The notes under the pieces: generated by a model
Told to the model about the DNA's origin: nothing
What the model saw: the letters and a program-made list of their open reading frames with translations, nothing else
Databases searched by the model: none
Shown here: in pieces, positions 14,006 to 20,777 of the stretch
Layout of the letters: the number at the start of each line of letters is the position of its first letter
Numbering within the stretch: position 1 is the stretch's first letter
Program-made: the position numbers and the translations under genes
Assembly: GCA_034435675.1 (NCBI GenBank)
Contig: DAOTWP010000263.1
Coordinates: 1 to 23,699 of the forward strand
Source: DAOTWP01 sp034435675
GTDB taxonomy: Bacteria > Chloroflexota > Anaerolineae > Aggregatilineales > Phototrophicaceae
Direction: 5' to 3'
Length of the DNA stretch: 23,699 bases

Positions 14006-14101
14006 TAAGTACGAGCAAATTGAAAATGTCGGATGTAGGGGCGGGTCTCAGACCCGCGCCCTACGGAAAACAATCCCGCGCGATTTCTGTGGTTGTATTT
14101 A
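14006..14101 (+). repeat. complete 95-bp palindromic (MITE-like) repeat, copy D
   Basis: It starts TAAGTACGAGCA (14006-14017) and ends TGGTTGTATTTA (14090-14101). Between lie the conserved AATTGAAAATGTCGGATG, a GTAGGGGCGGGTCT core and GGAAAACAATCCCGCG. It is forward-oriented. It lies just upstream of the Uma2 gene; a naive gene call starting at 13885 translates straight through it. Confidence 0.85.
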
Positions 14102-14169
14102 GCGCGGGTGCGGCTGCGCTGGAAGGCTGTGCTATGATAGAAACATGGCAAGCTATGGGAACAACTCTG

Positions 14170-14748
14170 ATGAACACACCGATTACCGAACGGATGGGGA
14201 TGCCGCTGGATGCCTTCATGGAAGCCATACATCAGCAGCGTTTTGAACTCATCAACGGCGAAAGGCTGGCGGTCATGCCCGCCCTGTTCAAGCACAGCAA
14301 AGTTATCCGGGCGCTTTTTCGGCTGCTGGATCATTTTGTATTGTCTCACCGGGCAGGTGAAGTCTATGTCGAGACGACGTTTATCCGCCCCGATGCACAG
14401 GATCGCAATTGGGTTATAGGTTCGCGTATTCCCGACATCATGTTCTACGCCGGAGCGCGCAGCGCAGAATACGAAACGACCACCAGCGACGAACGCCCTC
14501 TGGCGCTGGTCCCTGACTTTGTGATCGAGGTGGTTTCGCCGACAGATAAAGTGGATGAGCTTGACGCAAAGATCGACGCCTATCTTGCCGATGGCGTGCG
14601 CCTGATCTGGGTGCTCAAGCCGCAAAGCCGCCGGGCAGTGGTCTATCGTCCCGACGCACAACCGCAGCATGTGGACGCCGCTGCAACGCTGACAGCAGAC
14701 GCTGTTCTGCCAGGTTTCGCGGTCTCACTGTCCGCATTGTTTGGCTGA
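14170..14748 (+). CDS. Uma2 family putative restriction endonuclease-fold protein
   Basis: 192 residues from this start. Uma2 proteins have a PD-(D/E)xK nuclease fold; their physiological role is mostly unknown and they are strongly expanded in Cyanobacteria and Chloroflexota. Hallmarks are FELINGE (25-31), IPDIMFYAG (88-96), PDFVIEVVSPTDKVDELDAKIDAYLADGVRLIWVLKPQ (115-152), and the C-terminal LPGFAVSLSALFG. Start choice is uncertain. The ATG at 14134 has GGAAGG seven bases ahead but overlaps a TATGAT box (14133-14138). The ATG at 14170 fits usual family length, with GGGA upstream. The next gene begins 16 bases after this stop, so the three genes 14170-15887 probably form an operon. Confidence 0.85.
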   Translation: MNTPITERMGMPLDAFMEAIHQQRFELINGERLAVMPALFKHSKVIRALFRLLDHFVLSHRAGEVYVETTFIRPDAQDRNWVIGSRIPDIMFYAGARSAEYETTTSDERPLALVPDFVIEVVSPTDKVDELDAKIDAYLADGVRLIWVLKPQSRRAVVYRPDAQPQHVDAAATLTADAVLPGFAVSLSALFG

Positions 14749-14764
14749 ACAGAGGACTTTGCCC

Positions 14765-15412
14765 ATGCCCCCTAACCGCCCCACCGCACTGGATGACGCC
14801 CCGCTGGCGGACATTCTGGCGCTGCTGCTGCGCCAACTGCGCCGCCTGCTGGCAGAACGCGGACTGGCGCTGACCGACGCGCAGATTACAACTCTGGCAG
14901 CAGACATCGCGACAAACTCGACGGCAAACCCAACGGCAAACCCAACGGCAAACCCGCCGGCAGGCACAGGCGAAGGCGCTGCCGAACTGCGCGAGGGGCT
15001 GCGCGAGGGGCTGCGCGAGGGGCTGCGCGCGATCTGCGCGGAAAGCGAAGCCGTGCTGCGGCGCTGGAATCTGGAATTTACGCAGTCGCTGACGACGCCG
15101 ATGGACGCGCTTGGCGGCTGGCACAGCACCGCCGAATTTCTGGATATCGCCAACGAAAAGAGCAACGCCGAACTGCGCATTGCGACGGCGGGGGCGCTGC
15201 TGCTGGTGCTGGGCGACAAGAGCACGGGGCGCTGGCTGCTGTTTCTGGCGCTGCACCCCGAACTGGACGAGGTCAACGCCAGCATTGCCCGGCGCGTGCT
15301 GAGCTGCGCCAGCGGGGTTGCGCCACAGCGCGAGGACTGGCAGCAGGCGGTGCAGCAGTGGCTGGCAGGCGCGCGGGATGGCGCACCCGACGAATCTAAC
15401 CGAGAATCGTGA
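14765..15412 (+). CDS. hypothetical protein with in-frame tandem repeats, 215 aa
   Basis: Family not recognised. An acidic/hydrophobic start (DDAPLADILALLLRQLRRLLAERGLALTDAQITTLAADI) leads into two in-frame 12-bp tandem arrays. One encodes (TANP)n at about residues 49-66, the other (LREG)n at about 75-88. A globular, mostly helical part follows (90-190), with DIANEKSNAELRIATAGALLLVLGD and RWLLFLALHPELDEVNASIARRVLS. No signal peptide or membrane segment is obvious. The ATG at 14765 has GAGGA eight bases ahead; a TTG at 14741 overlapping the Uma2 stop is less likely. It is followed after seven bases by the DUF5946 gene, so cotranscription is likely. Confidence 0.7.
   Translation: MPPNRPTALDDAPLADILALLLRQLRRLLAERGLALTDAQITTLAADIATNSTANPTANPTANPPAGTGEGAAELREGLREGLREGLRAICAESEAVLRRWNLEFTQSLTTPMDALGGWHSTAEFLDIANEKSNAELRIATAGALLLVLGDKSTGRWLLFLALHPELDEVNASIARRVLSCASGVAPQREDWQQAVQQWLAGARDGAPDESNRES
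14909..14962. repeat. 12-bp in-frame tandem repeat (TANP)
   Basis: The unit ACGGCAAACCCA lies at 14921-14932, 14933-14944 and 14945-14956 (last base changed), with degenerate units on each side. It encodes a Thr-Ala-Asn-Pro linker inside the 14765 gene. Confidence 0.9.
14987..15030. repeat. 12-bp in-frame tandem repeat (LREG)
   Basis: The unit CTGCGCGAGGGG occurs three times (14987-15022) plus a partial unit. It encodes LREG repeats, a charged helical stretch in the 14765 gene. Confidence 0.9.
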
Positions 15413-15419
15413 GGTTCAC

Positions 15420-15887
15420 ATGACCCCGGCAGTCACCCCCTGCCCGGACTGCGGCGCGGCGCGGCAGTCCGGCGCAAGCTGCGAGCAGTTCCTGCACCAG
15501 ATGCTGTTCTGGGAGGCAGAAAATCCGGCGTTCGGCGTTGTGCATCATCTGGCGGTGCTGTGCTACCACTTGCAGCACCCGCACCTCTATTCGCCCGAAA
15601 CCCTGCGCGCCGGGCTGGAGATGCTGGTCGGCTTTGTCGAGCAGGGGCAGACGCCGCAGGCGGTGCGCCAGCGCCTGAGTGCCAGCGTGGATTCGGGCGT
15701 GCGCAGGCATAAAATCACCGGCACGCCGGAGTCGCACGGGGTGTACACGTATCCGGTTAAGTGGACGATGACCGCGGCGGATGTGGTAGCAGGCGGCGCG
15801 CCGCGCTACTGCGAGCAGGTGCGCCTGTGGGCAGCGTCCCTGCTGGCAGCGCTGCGCGAGTCGGGCAACCTGCCGACTGCCGGTTAA
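15420..15887 (+). CDS. DUF5946 family protein
   Basis: 155 residues. The N-terminus CPDCGAARQSGASC (Cys8, Cys11, Cys21) followed by a helical HHLAVLCYHLQHPHLYSPE (42-60) matches the DUF5946 pattern as I recall it. Cys and His residues together suggest a metal site, which is inferred. Function unknown. GTGAGG lies six bases before the ATG. It is the last gene of the likely Uma2 / repeat protein / DUF5946 run. Its stop is 22 bp from the end of the convergent isochorismatase-type gene, with no clear terminator between them. Confidence 0.8.
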   Translation: MTPAVTPCPDCGAARQSGASCEQFLHQMLFWEAENPAFGVVHHLAVLCYHLQHPHLYSPETLRAGLEMLVGFVEQGQTPQAVRQRLSASVDSGVRRHKITGTPESHGVYTYPVKWTMTAADVVAGGAPRYCEQVRLWAASLLAALRESGNLPTAG

Positions 15888-15909
15888 CGCGACACGAAGA
15901 CTCCCCCGC

Positions 15910-16470
15910 CTACGCCATGTCCAGCAAAGCGCCAGTGCTGACCACCGTCGCAAATTCGCCATGCAGGGTCGCCAGTTCCACCGCGTGAACCACTTCCGCC
16001 GGGTAATGCGTGCCGTCAACGCCGCTGCGCTCAAATGTCGCCGTCGCGTCTTCGACCAGGTAGGTCGTGAAGCCGAGGTTGTGCGCCATGCGTGCCGATG
16101 TGGAGACGCAGTGATTGGTCGTCAGCCCGACGATGACCACCGATTGTATGCCGCGTGCCCGCAGGCGCTGTTCCAGATCAGTGCCGATAAACGCGCTGTT
16201 GACCGTCTTCTGGATGATGGGTTCGTCGCCCTGCGGCGCGACAATCGCCTTGATAGCGTTGCCGGGCAGTTCCGGGCGCAGCGGCGAATTGGGTTCGGTA
16301 GACATGTGCTGCACATGGTAGATCGGGCGTCCTGAAGCGCGCCAGTGCGCCAGCAGCCGCGCCATGTTGCGCTCGGCATCGGGGTTGTTGCGCCTGCCCA
16401 GCCGGGGTTCGTCCAGCCCTTCCTGCACGTCAATCAGCACCAGCGCCGTTTGCTCAGAAATCGGGGACAT
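15910..16470 (-). CDS. isochorismatase-family cysteine hydrolase
   Basis: 186 residues, typical for the family. The catalytic triad is visible: Asp14 in ALVLIDVQ, Lys88 in IIQKTVNSAF, Cys121 in TTNHCVSTSARMA, preceded by the usual cis-peptide region VIVGLTTNHC. Members hydrolyse isochorismate, nicotinamide or N-carbamoyl compounds. The substrate here is unknown, and no siderophore or NAD genes are near. The ATG at 16470 has AGAGGA upstream; the longer frame to 16917 covers a tandem array and a repeat, so it is not used. A TACAAT -10-like box lies at 16508-16513 on the minus strand without a good -35. Confidence 0.9.
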   Translation of the reverse strand: MSPISEQTALVLIDVQEGLDEPRLGRRNNPDAERNMARLLAHWRASGRPIYHVQHMSTEPNSPLRPELPGNAIKAIVAPQGDEPIIQKTVNSAFIGTDLEQRLRARGIQSVVIVGLTTNHCVSTSARMAHNLGFTTYLVEDATATFERSGVDGTHYPAEVVHAVELATLHGEFATVVSTGALLDMA

Positions 16471-16555
16471 AGGATATTTCCTCTCGCCATATGTTCTGCT
16501 AAAGGCTATTGTACAGGCGAACACCTGCCGAAACATCCGCCGGCAGCGCCAGAAC

Positions 16556-16611
16556 GGCAGCGCACTGCTTCGGCAGCGCACTGCTTCGGCAGCGCACTGC
16601 TTCGGCAGCGT
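16556..16611. repeat. 16-bp tandem repeat, about 3.5 units
   Basis: The unit GGCAGCGCACTGCTTC occurs at 16556-16571, 16572-16587 and 16588-16603 without change, then partially. It is intergenic, between the isochorismatase gene and glgB. The 16-bp unit is not a multiple of three, as expected for non-coding sequence. Confidence 0.9.
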
Positions 16612-16675
16612 AATTCTGCCGTTCGTGCAGCGGGTGTAGTACGGAAATGGGGGCAGCGCGCAAGGGCTGTTCAAA

Positions 16676-16784
16676 ACCACAGAGTCACGAAGCAGACAGC
16701 GGAATAAAAGCCACGTTCTCTGTGCCCGCTGTGCCTCTGTGGTGCAATACGCTTTGCGCCCTTCGCCCCTTTGCGGTTCAGTTC
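16676..16784. repeat. CCACAGAG-type interspersed repeat
   Basis: ACCACAGAG (16676-16684) and CTCTGTGGT (16735-16743) are perfect 9-bp inverted ends around GTCACGAAG...CTCTGTGCCC. They are followed by TTTGCGCCCTTCGCCCC and TTTGCGGTTC. From memory this resembles a repeat type common in environmental bacterial genomes. It is unrelated to the 95-bp family here. Confidence 0.6.
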
Positions 16785-16845
16785 GTTCTGCGGGCAGTGC
16801 GGCATTTGCCGCAAAATCCGAATACAACCTGGCGCAGGTTGCCTT

Positions 16846-16874
16846 TTGTCGCCTGCCCTGCGCTCTGGTACACT
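16846..16874 (+). promoter_or_regulatory. sigma70-type promoter of glgB
   Basis: -35 TTGTCG (16846-16851), a 17-bp spacer and -10 TACACT (16869-16874). The leader would be about 35 nt, with AGGA eight bases before the ATG. Confidence 0.55.
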
Positions 16875-16915
16875 CATTGCCCATTGATTGATCATGCTGA
16901 TACAGGATTGCTGCC

Positions 16916-19129
16916 ATGCCTGCTGAGATTCATCCTGACGCGATTAACTCGCTGCTGAATGCGCATCACGGTGCGCCGTTTGACCTGCTCGGTCCGCACC
17001 CTGCCGGTGATGAACAACAGCCTGCCACCTCGTTCCGCGCTTTTGTGCCGCGCGCCAGCAGCCTGACACTGCTGGACCAGCGCGACGGCGAACGCCACCC
17101 CATGACCCGCCGGCGCGACGAGGGCTTTTTTGAGCTGACCCTGCCTGGCAGCTTCGGCAGCGCGGATTATGTGTACGAGGCGGCACTGCACGATGGCGGC
17201 AGCGAAACGTTTCACGATCCCTACGCCTTCACGACGCGCCTGCTGACCGATTACGACCTCCACTTATATGCTGAGGGACGCTATTTCTACAGTTACGAAA
17301 AATTTGGCGCACACCCGCGCGAAGTGGATGGTGTGCCGGGAGTCAATTTTGCTGTTTGGGCACCGAATGCCTACCGCGTCAGCGTGCTGGGCGACTTCAA
17401 CCATTGGGATTTGCGGGTACACCCGATGCAGCCACACGGCGCCAGTGGGGTGTGGGAACTGTTCATCCCCGAACTCAAGCCCGGCATGGCGTATAAATAT
17501 GAGATCCGTTCGCGTTTTGACGGCTACCGCACGGAAAAAGCAGACCCGTTCGCCTTTGCGGCAGAACTGCGCCCGCGCACGGCGTCCGTGATTGCCGACA
17601 TGAACAGCTACACCTGGGGCGATCAGGCATGGCTGGCTGCCCGCGCTGAACGCGATCCGCTGACCAGCCCGATGGCGATTTACGAGGTGCATCTGGGATC
17701 ATGGCGGCACACAGCGGACGACCACTGGCTGAGCTACCGCGATCTGGCGGACACACTGGTCAAGTACGTCAAAGACATGGGTTACACGCATATCGAACTG
17801 CTGCCTGTCGCGGAGCATCCGTTTGATGGCAGTTGGGGCTATCAGGTCACGGGCTATTACGCGCCGACCAGTCGTTATGGCACACCGCAGGATTTCAGGT
17901 ATTTTGTGGATCAGTGCCACCAGCACGGCATCGGCGTGATTCTGGACTGGGTTCCGGCGCACTTCCCCAAAGACGGCTTCGCGCTGAGCTACTTCGACGG
18001 CACGCACCTTTACGAACATGCTGACCTGCGCCAGGGCGAACACCCGGACTGGGGCACGTATATCTTCAACTATGGGCGCAATGAGGTGCGCAATTTCCTG
18101 ATCTCCAACGCGCTGTTCTGGCTGCGCGAGTACCACATTGACGGGCTGCGCGTGGACGCGGTGGCGTCCATGCTCTATCTGGATTATGCGCGCAAGGAAG
18201 GCGAGTGGATTCCCAACCGCTACGGCGGCAAGGAGAATATCGAGGCGATTGACTTCCTGCGCCAGATGAACGAGGTCACGCACGGGCAGGTGCCGGGCAT
18301 CATGACTATCGCCGAGGAATCGACTTCGTGGGGCATGGTCAGCCGCCCGACGTATATCGGCGGGTTGGGCTTCACCTTCAAGTGGAATATGGGCTGGATG
18401 CACGACACGCTGGAATATATCAAGGTTGACCCGGTGTTCCGGCGCTATCATCACAATAAGCTGACCTTCAGCCTGATGTACGCCTTCAGCGAGAATTTTG
18501 TGCTGTCGATCTCGCATGATGAAGTCGTCCACATGAAGGGATCCATGTTGACCAAGATTGCCGGGGATTGGTGGCAGAAGTTCGCCACACTGCGCCTGCT
18601 GTTCGGCTACCAGTACACGCACCCCGGCAAGAAGCTCAACTTCATGGGCGCGGAAATCGGGCAGTGGCGCGAATGGAGCGAGGCGCGCAGCCTCGACTGG
18701 CATCTGCTGGAACAGTTCGACACCCATCTACAGCTTCAGCACTGGGTGCGCGACCTGAACCACTTCTACGCCAGCCAGCCCGCGCTGTATGAAGTGGATT
18801 ACAGCTTTGAAGGCTTCCAGTGGATCGAGGCGAACGACGCCGAACAGAGTGTGTTCACTTATATCCGCTACGCCAGGGACAAAAGCGATTTTCTGGTGAT
18901 CGCCTGCAACTTTACGCCGGTGCCGCGCTATGGCTACCGCGTGGGCGTGCCGCAGCCGGGGCGCTATGCGGAACTGATCAACAGTGACAGCCAGCATTAT
19001 GGCGGCGGCAATGTGGGCAACAACGGCAGCATGGAGACGGACGCGATCCTGTGGCATCATCACCCGCAAAGCCTGAACCTGACCCTGCCCCCGCTGGGCA
19101 TCGTCATCCTCAAGCGCGCAGATACCTAA
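16916..19129 (+). CDS. glgB: 1,4-alpha-glucan branching enzyme
   Basis: 737 residues, full length (E. coli enzyme 728). It cuts alpha-1,4-glucan and rejoins the chain as an alpha-1,6 branch, the last step of glycogen synthesis in the cytoplasm. It has an N1 module (about 17-115), a CBM48 module (about 140-240, VNFAVWAPNAYRVSVLGDFNHWD), the GH13_9 catalytic barrel and a C-terminal beta domain ending in LTLPPLGIVILK. The catalytic residues are Asp414 (GLRVDAVASMLYLD), Glu467 (TIAEEST) and Asp535 (SHDEVVH), matching E. coli D405, E458 and D526. There is a promoter at 16846 and AGGA before the ATG. No glgA, glgC or glgP is in the window, so this is an orphan glycogen gene. The stop codon TAA is the first three bases of a MITE-like repeat. 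Confidence 0.97.
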   Translation: MPAEIHPDAINSLLNAHHGAPFDLLGPHPAGDEQQPATSFRAFVPRASSLTLLDQRDGERHPMTRRRDEGFFELTLPGSFGSADYVYEAALHDGGSETFHDPYAFTTRLLTDYDLHLYAEGRYFYSYEKFGAHPREVDGVPGVNFAVWAPNAYRVSVLGDFNHWDLRVHPMQPHGASGVWELFIPELKPGMAYKYEIRSRFDGYRTEKADPFAFAAELRPRTASVIADMNSYTWGDQAWLAARAERDPLTSPMAIYEVHLGSWRHTADDHWLSYRDLADTLVKYVKDMGYTHIELLPVAEHPFDGSWGYQVTGYYAPTSRYGTPQDFRYFVDQCHQHGIGVILDWVPAHFPKDGFALSYFDGTHLYEHADLRQGEHPDWGTYIFNYGRNEVRNFLISNALFWLREYHIDGLRVDAVASMLYLDYARKEGEWIPNRYGGKENIEAIDFLRQMNEVTHGQVPGIMTIAEESTSWGMVSRPTYIGGLGFTFKWNMGWMHDTLEYIKVDPVFRRYHHNKLTFSLMYAFSENFVLSISHDEVVHMKGSMLTKIAGDWWQKFATLRLLFGYQYTHPGKKLNFMGAEIGQWREWSEARSLDWHLLEQFDTHLQLQHWVRDLNHFYASQPALYEVDYSFEGFQWIEANDAEQSVFTYIRYARDKSDFLVIACNFTPVPRYGYRVGVPQPGRYAELINSDSQHYGGGNVGNNGSMETDAILWHHHPQSLNLTLPPLGIVILKRADT

Positions 19130-19221
19130 GTACAACCAAATTGAAAATGTCGGATGTAGGGGCAGGTCTGAGACCTGCCCCTACGGAAAATAATCCCGCG
19201 AGATTTCTGTGGTTGCACTTA
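19127..19221 (+). repeat. complete 95-bp palindromic (MITE-like) repeat, copy E
   Basis: It starts TAAGTACAACCA (19127-19138) and ends TGGTTGCACTTA (19210-19221); the centre is GTAGGGGCAGGTCT, G, AGACCTGCCCCTAC. It is forward-oriented. It begins exactly at the glgB stop codon and lies between convergent genes, where the central hairpin could serve as a terminator. Confidence 0.9.
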
Positions 19222-19251
19222 GCGTCACGCCGGGTTTTCAAGCTTGCATGC

Positions 19252-19275
19252 AGGGGCGAGGACTGCTTCGCCCCT
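19252..19275. repeat. small hairpin between glgB and the serine hydrolase
   Basis: AGGGGCGA (19252-19259) pairs with TCGCCCCT (19268-19275) with an 8-nt loop. It may end the minus-strand hydrolase transcript. No T-run is seen. Confidence 0.35.
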
Positions 19276-19316
19276 TGCGCCCGCCCGCCTCGCCCGGCAC
19301 GCCCGGCACACGCCAT

Positions 19317-20354
19317 CTACCCCGCGGCTGACCCCAGCGCATCCAGAATCAGCGGGCGCAGCGTCCCCGCCAGCGCAATGGACTCGCCCACACTCCCCGC
19401 CAAGCCGCGCCGGGCGATCAGCGCGTAGTAGCCATGATCGAGATCAATCCAGGGGAACCAGCCAAATGAGCCGCCGCTGGAAACCAGCATTTGCTCAGAG
19501 CAGGCGTCGGTCCAGGTCGCAGCCCAGCATTCGCGCCATGCCCCCAGCCCATAATGCCAGGGGTAGCGGTCGGACAGCGGCGCATAGGCAATCTGCACGG
19601 GGGCAGCCGTCCAGTCCTGGAACATCACCGGGCGCGAGTCTGCCAGCACTACCCCTGTGAACAGCGCCTGCAAAAAGCGGCTGTACTCCTCTGCGCTCGA
19701 TTCCGCCCCACCCGCCAGCAGCGGATGCGACGCGCTGGGACGCAGGTAAGCAGTGTTGGGCATGTCCAGCGGGTCGGCAAGCAGCGTGGTGAACAATTCG
19801 CCAAAGGGGACGCCGGTCGCGTTCTGCGCCATCAACCCGGCGATTTCCATATGCGTTGAGCTGTAGTAGTACGTTGTACCCGGCGCGTATGCGTGCCAGT
19901 TGGCGTAAATCAGCCGGGCGCAGTCGTCAATGCTGCTGCGTCCGCTGAGCAGGCAGCGCGGGTCTTCGTGAAATCCCGACGTAAACGACAGGAGCTGCGC
20001 CAGCGTGATCTGGCTGCGCGGGTCGGCGGGGTCAGCCGTCCACCAGTCGATATAGTCCTGCGGGTGGTCGTCCAGCGCCAGCACCCCCTGCTCCACCAGC
20101 GTCATGATCACCGCGGCAGTCAGCCACTTGGTCGAGGACGCAATCGGGACAACGGTCTGCGGGGTGAAAGCACCGCGCGAATAGGTGAACACCACGCCAT
20201 CCGCTGTGCCGACGATCAGCGTCATCTCGCGCAGCCGCGAGGCGTCGATTTCGGCGCGCACGGCATCCCAGGCATCCGCCTGAGCGCCCGCAGCAGCGCT
20301 GCCGAACAGCAGCACGGTGATCATGATGCATAAAACAGCGCTTGAAGTACGCAC
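19317..20354 (-). CDS. exported serine hydrolase (beta-lactamase / PBP-like fold)
   Basis: 345 residues. The signal peptide (1-25) ends near AGAQA. The beta-lactamase-related (class C / S12-like) fold shows SxxK at Ser73-Lys76 (IASSTKWLTAAVIMTLVEQG), a Y-x-S/N-like YSS (164-166) in GTTYYYSSTHMEIAGLM, and a late SSGGSFGW. Such enzymes include esterases, DD-peptidases and beta-lactamases; the substrate cannot be told. Cys134/Cys145 and two later Cys in CWAATWTDAC suggest extracytoplasmic disulfides. The GTG at 20354 is chosen because a perfect AGGAGG (20363-20368) lies eight bases ahead. The frame upstream to 20387 lacks such support. The gene is monocistronic and convergent with glgB. Confidence 0.88.
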   Translation of the reverse strand: MRTSSAVLCIMITVLLFGSAAAGAQADAWDAVRAEIDASRLREMTLIVGTADGVVFTYSRGAFTPQTVVPIASSTKWLTAAVIMTLVEQGVLALDDHPQDYIDWWTADPADPRSQITLAQLLSFTSGFHEDPRCLLSGRSSIDDCARLIYANWHAYAPGTTYYYSSTHMEIAGLMAQNATGVPFGELFTTLLADPLDMPNTAYLRPSASHPLLAGGAESSAEEYSRFLQALFTGVVLADSRPVMFQDWTAAPVQIAYAPLSDRYPWHYGLGAWRECWAATWTDACSEQMLVSSGGSFGWFPWIDLDHGYYALIARRGLAGSVGESIALAGTLRPLILDALGSAAG

Positions 20355-20777
20355 AGAGTCAACCTCCTGAATCAGTGTCTGTGCCAACGGTCGTCAACTC
20401 CAGCATAGACCTACGCCGCCGCGATTGCATCATCGCGGGGTAAACAGCGTGTTAAATCTCTGCCGCGCGTGCGTGCGCTCGTGCGTGCCTACCCGCGCCC
20501 CGCAATTCCCCACCGTGAAGGCGCAGGTGCCGGTTTCCTCTGGCGTGGCGCTGCCGGGTCCAAACGCCGCGAAGCCGTCGCTGACCGGTTCGCGCCAGTT
20601 CATACCTGTGCTGAACCATGCGTTCACCCGTCGGAGAAACTGACGGCTGCCATCGCCTAACTGCGCCCGCACTGGTTGTTGTACCCGTGCCCTGAGTGCC
20701 ACCTTTGGCACGTGTGGATTGGCTTTCAGTGCCGCTGCGTTTGCCTGCTGAAAGTGTAGCCCCTGTATTTTACAGAC
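20355..20777. other. intergenic region with a duplicated 3' gene fragment
   Basis: No complete gene. It holds the serine-hydrolase upstream region and a 100-bp fragment identical to the end of the WD40 gene (20503-20602). The rest, 20603-20777, has no recognised content. An open frame at 20430-20711 (minus) is a read-through of the fragment, since its stop codon is altered. Confidence 0.7.
20503..20602 (-). pseudogene. duplicated C-terminal fragment of the WD40 protein
   Basis: By eye these 100 bases are identical to 22208-22307, the last 33 codons of the WD40 gene (NWREPVSDGFAAFGPG... to ...CAFTVGN). Identity ends inside the stop codon: the gene has TGA, the copy continues as TGC. No upstream domain precedes it, so it is a gene fragment or a mobile C-terminal module rather than a gene. 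Confidence 0.85.

Noticed and set aside
13885..14169. N-terminal extension of the Uma2 frame
   Set aside because: It translates the 95-bp repeat (MSDVGAGLRPAP) and palindromes, not Uma2 sequence.
19240..19251. AAGCTTGCATGC resembling a cloning-vector polylinker
   Set aside because: Only 12 bases match and the following bases do not continue the polylinker; chance overlap of two restriction-like sites is enough.
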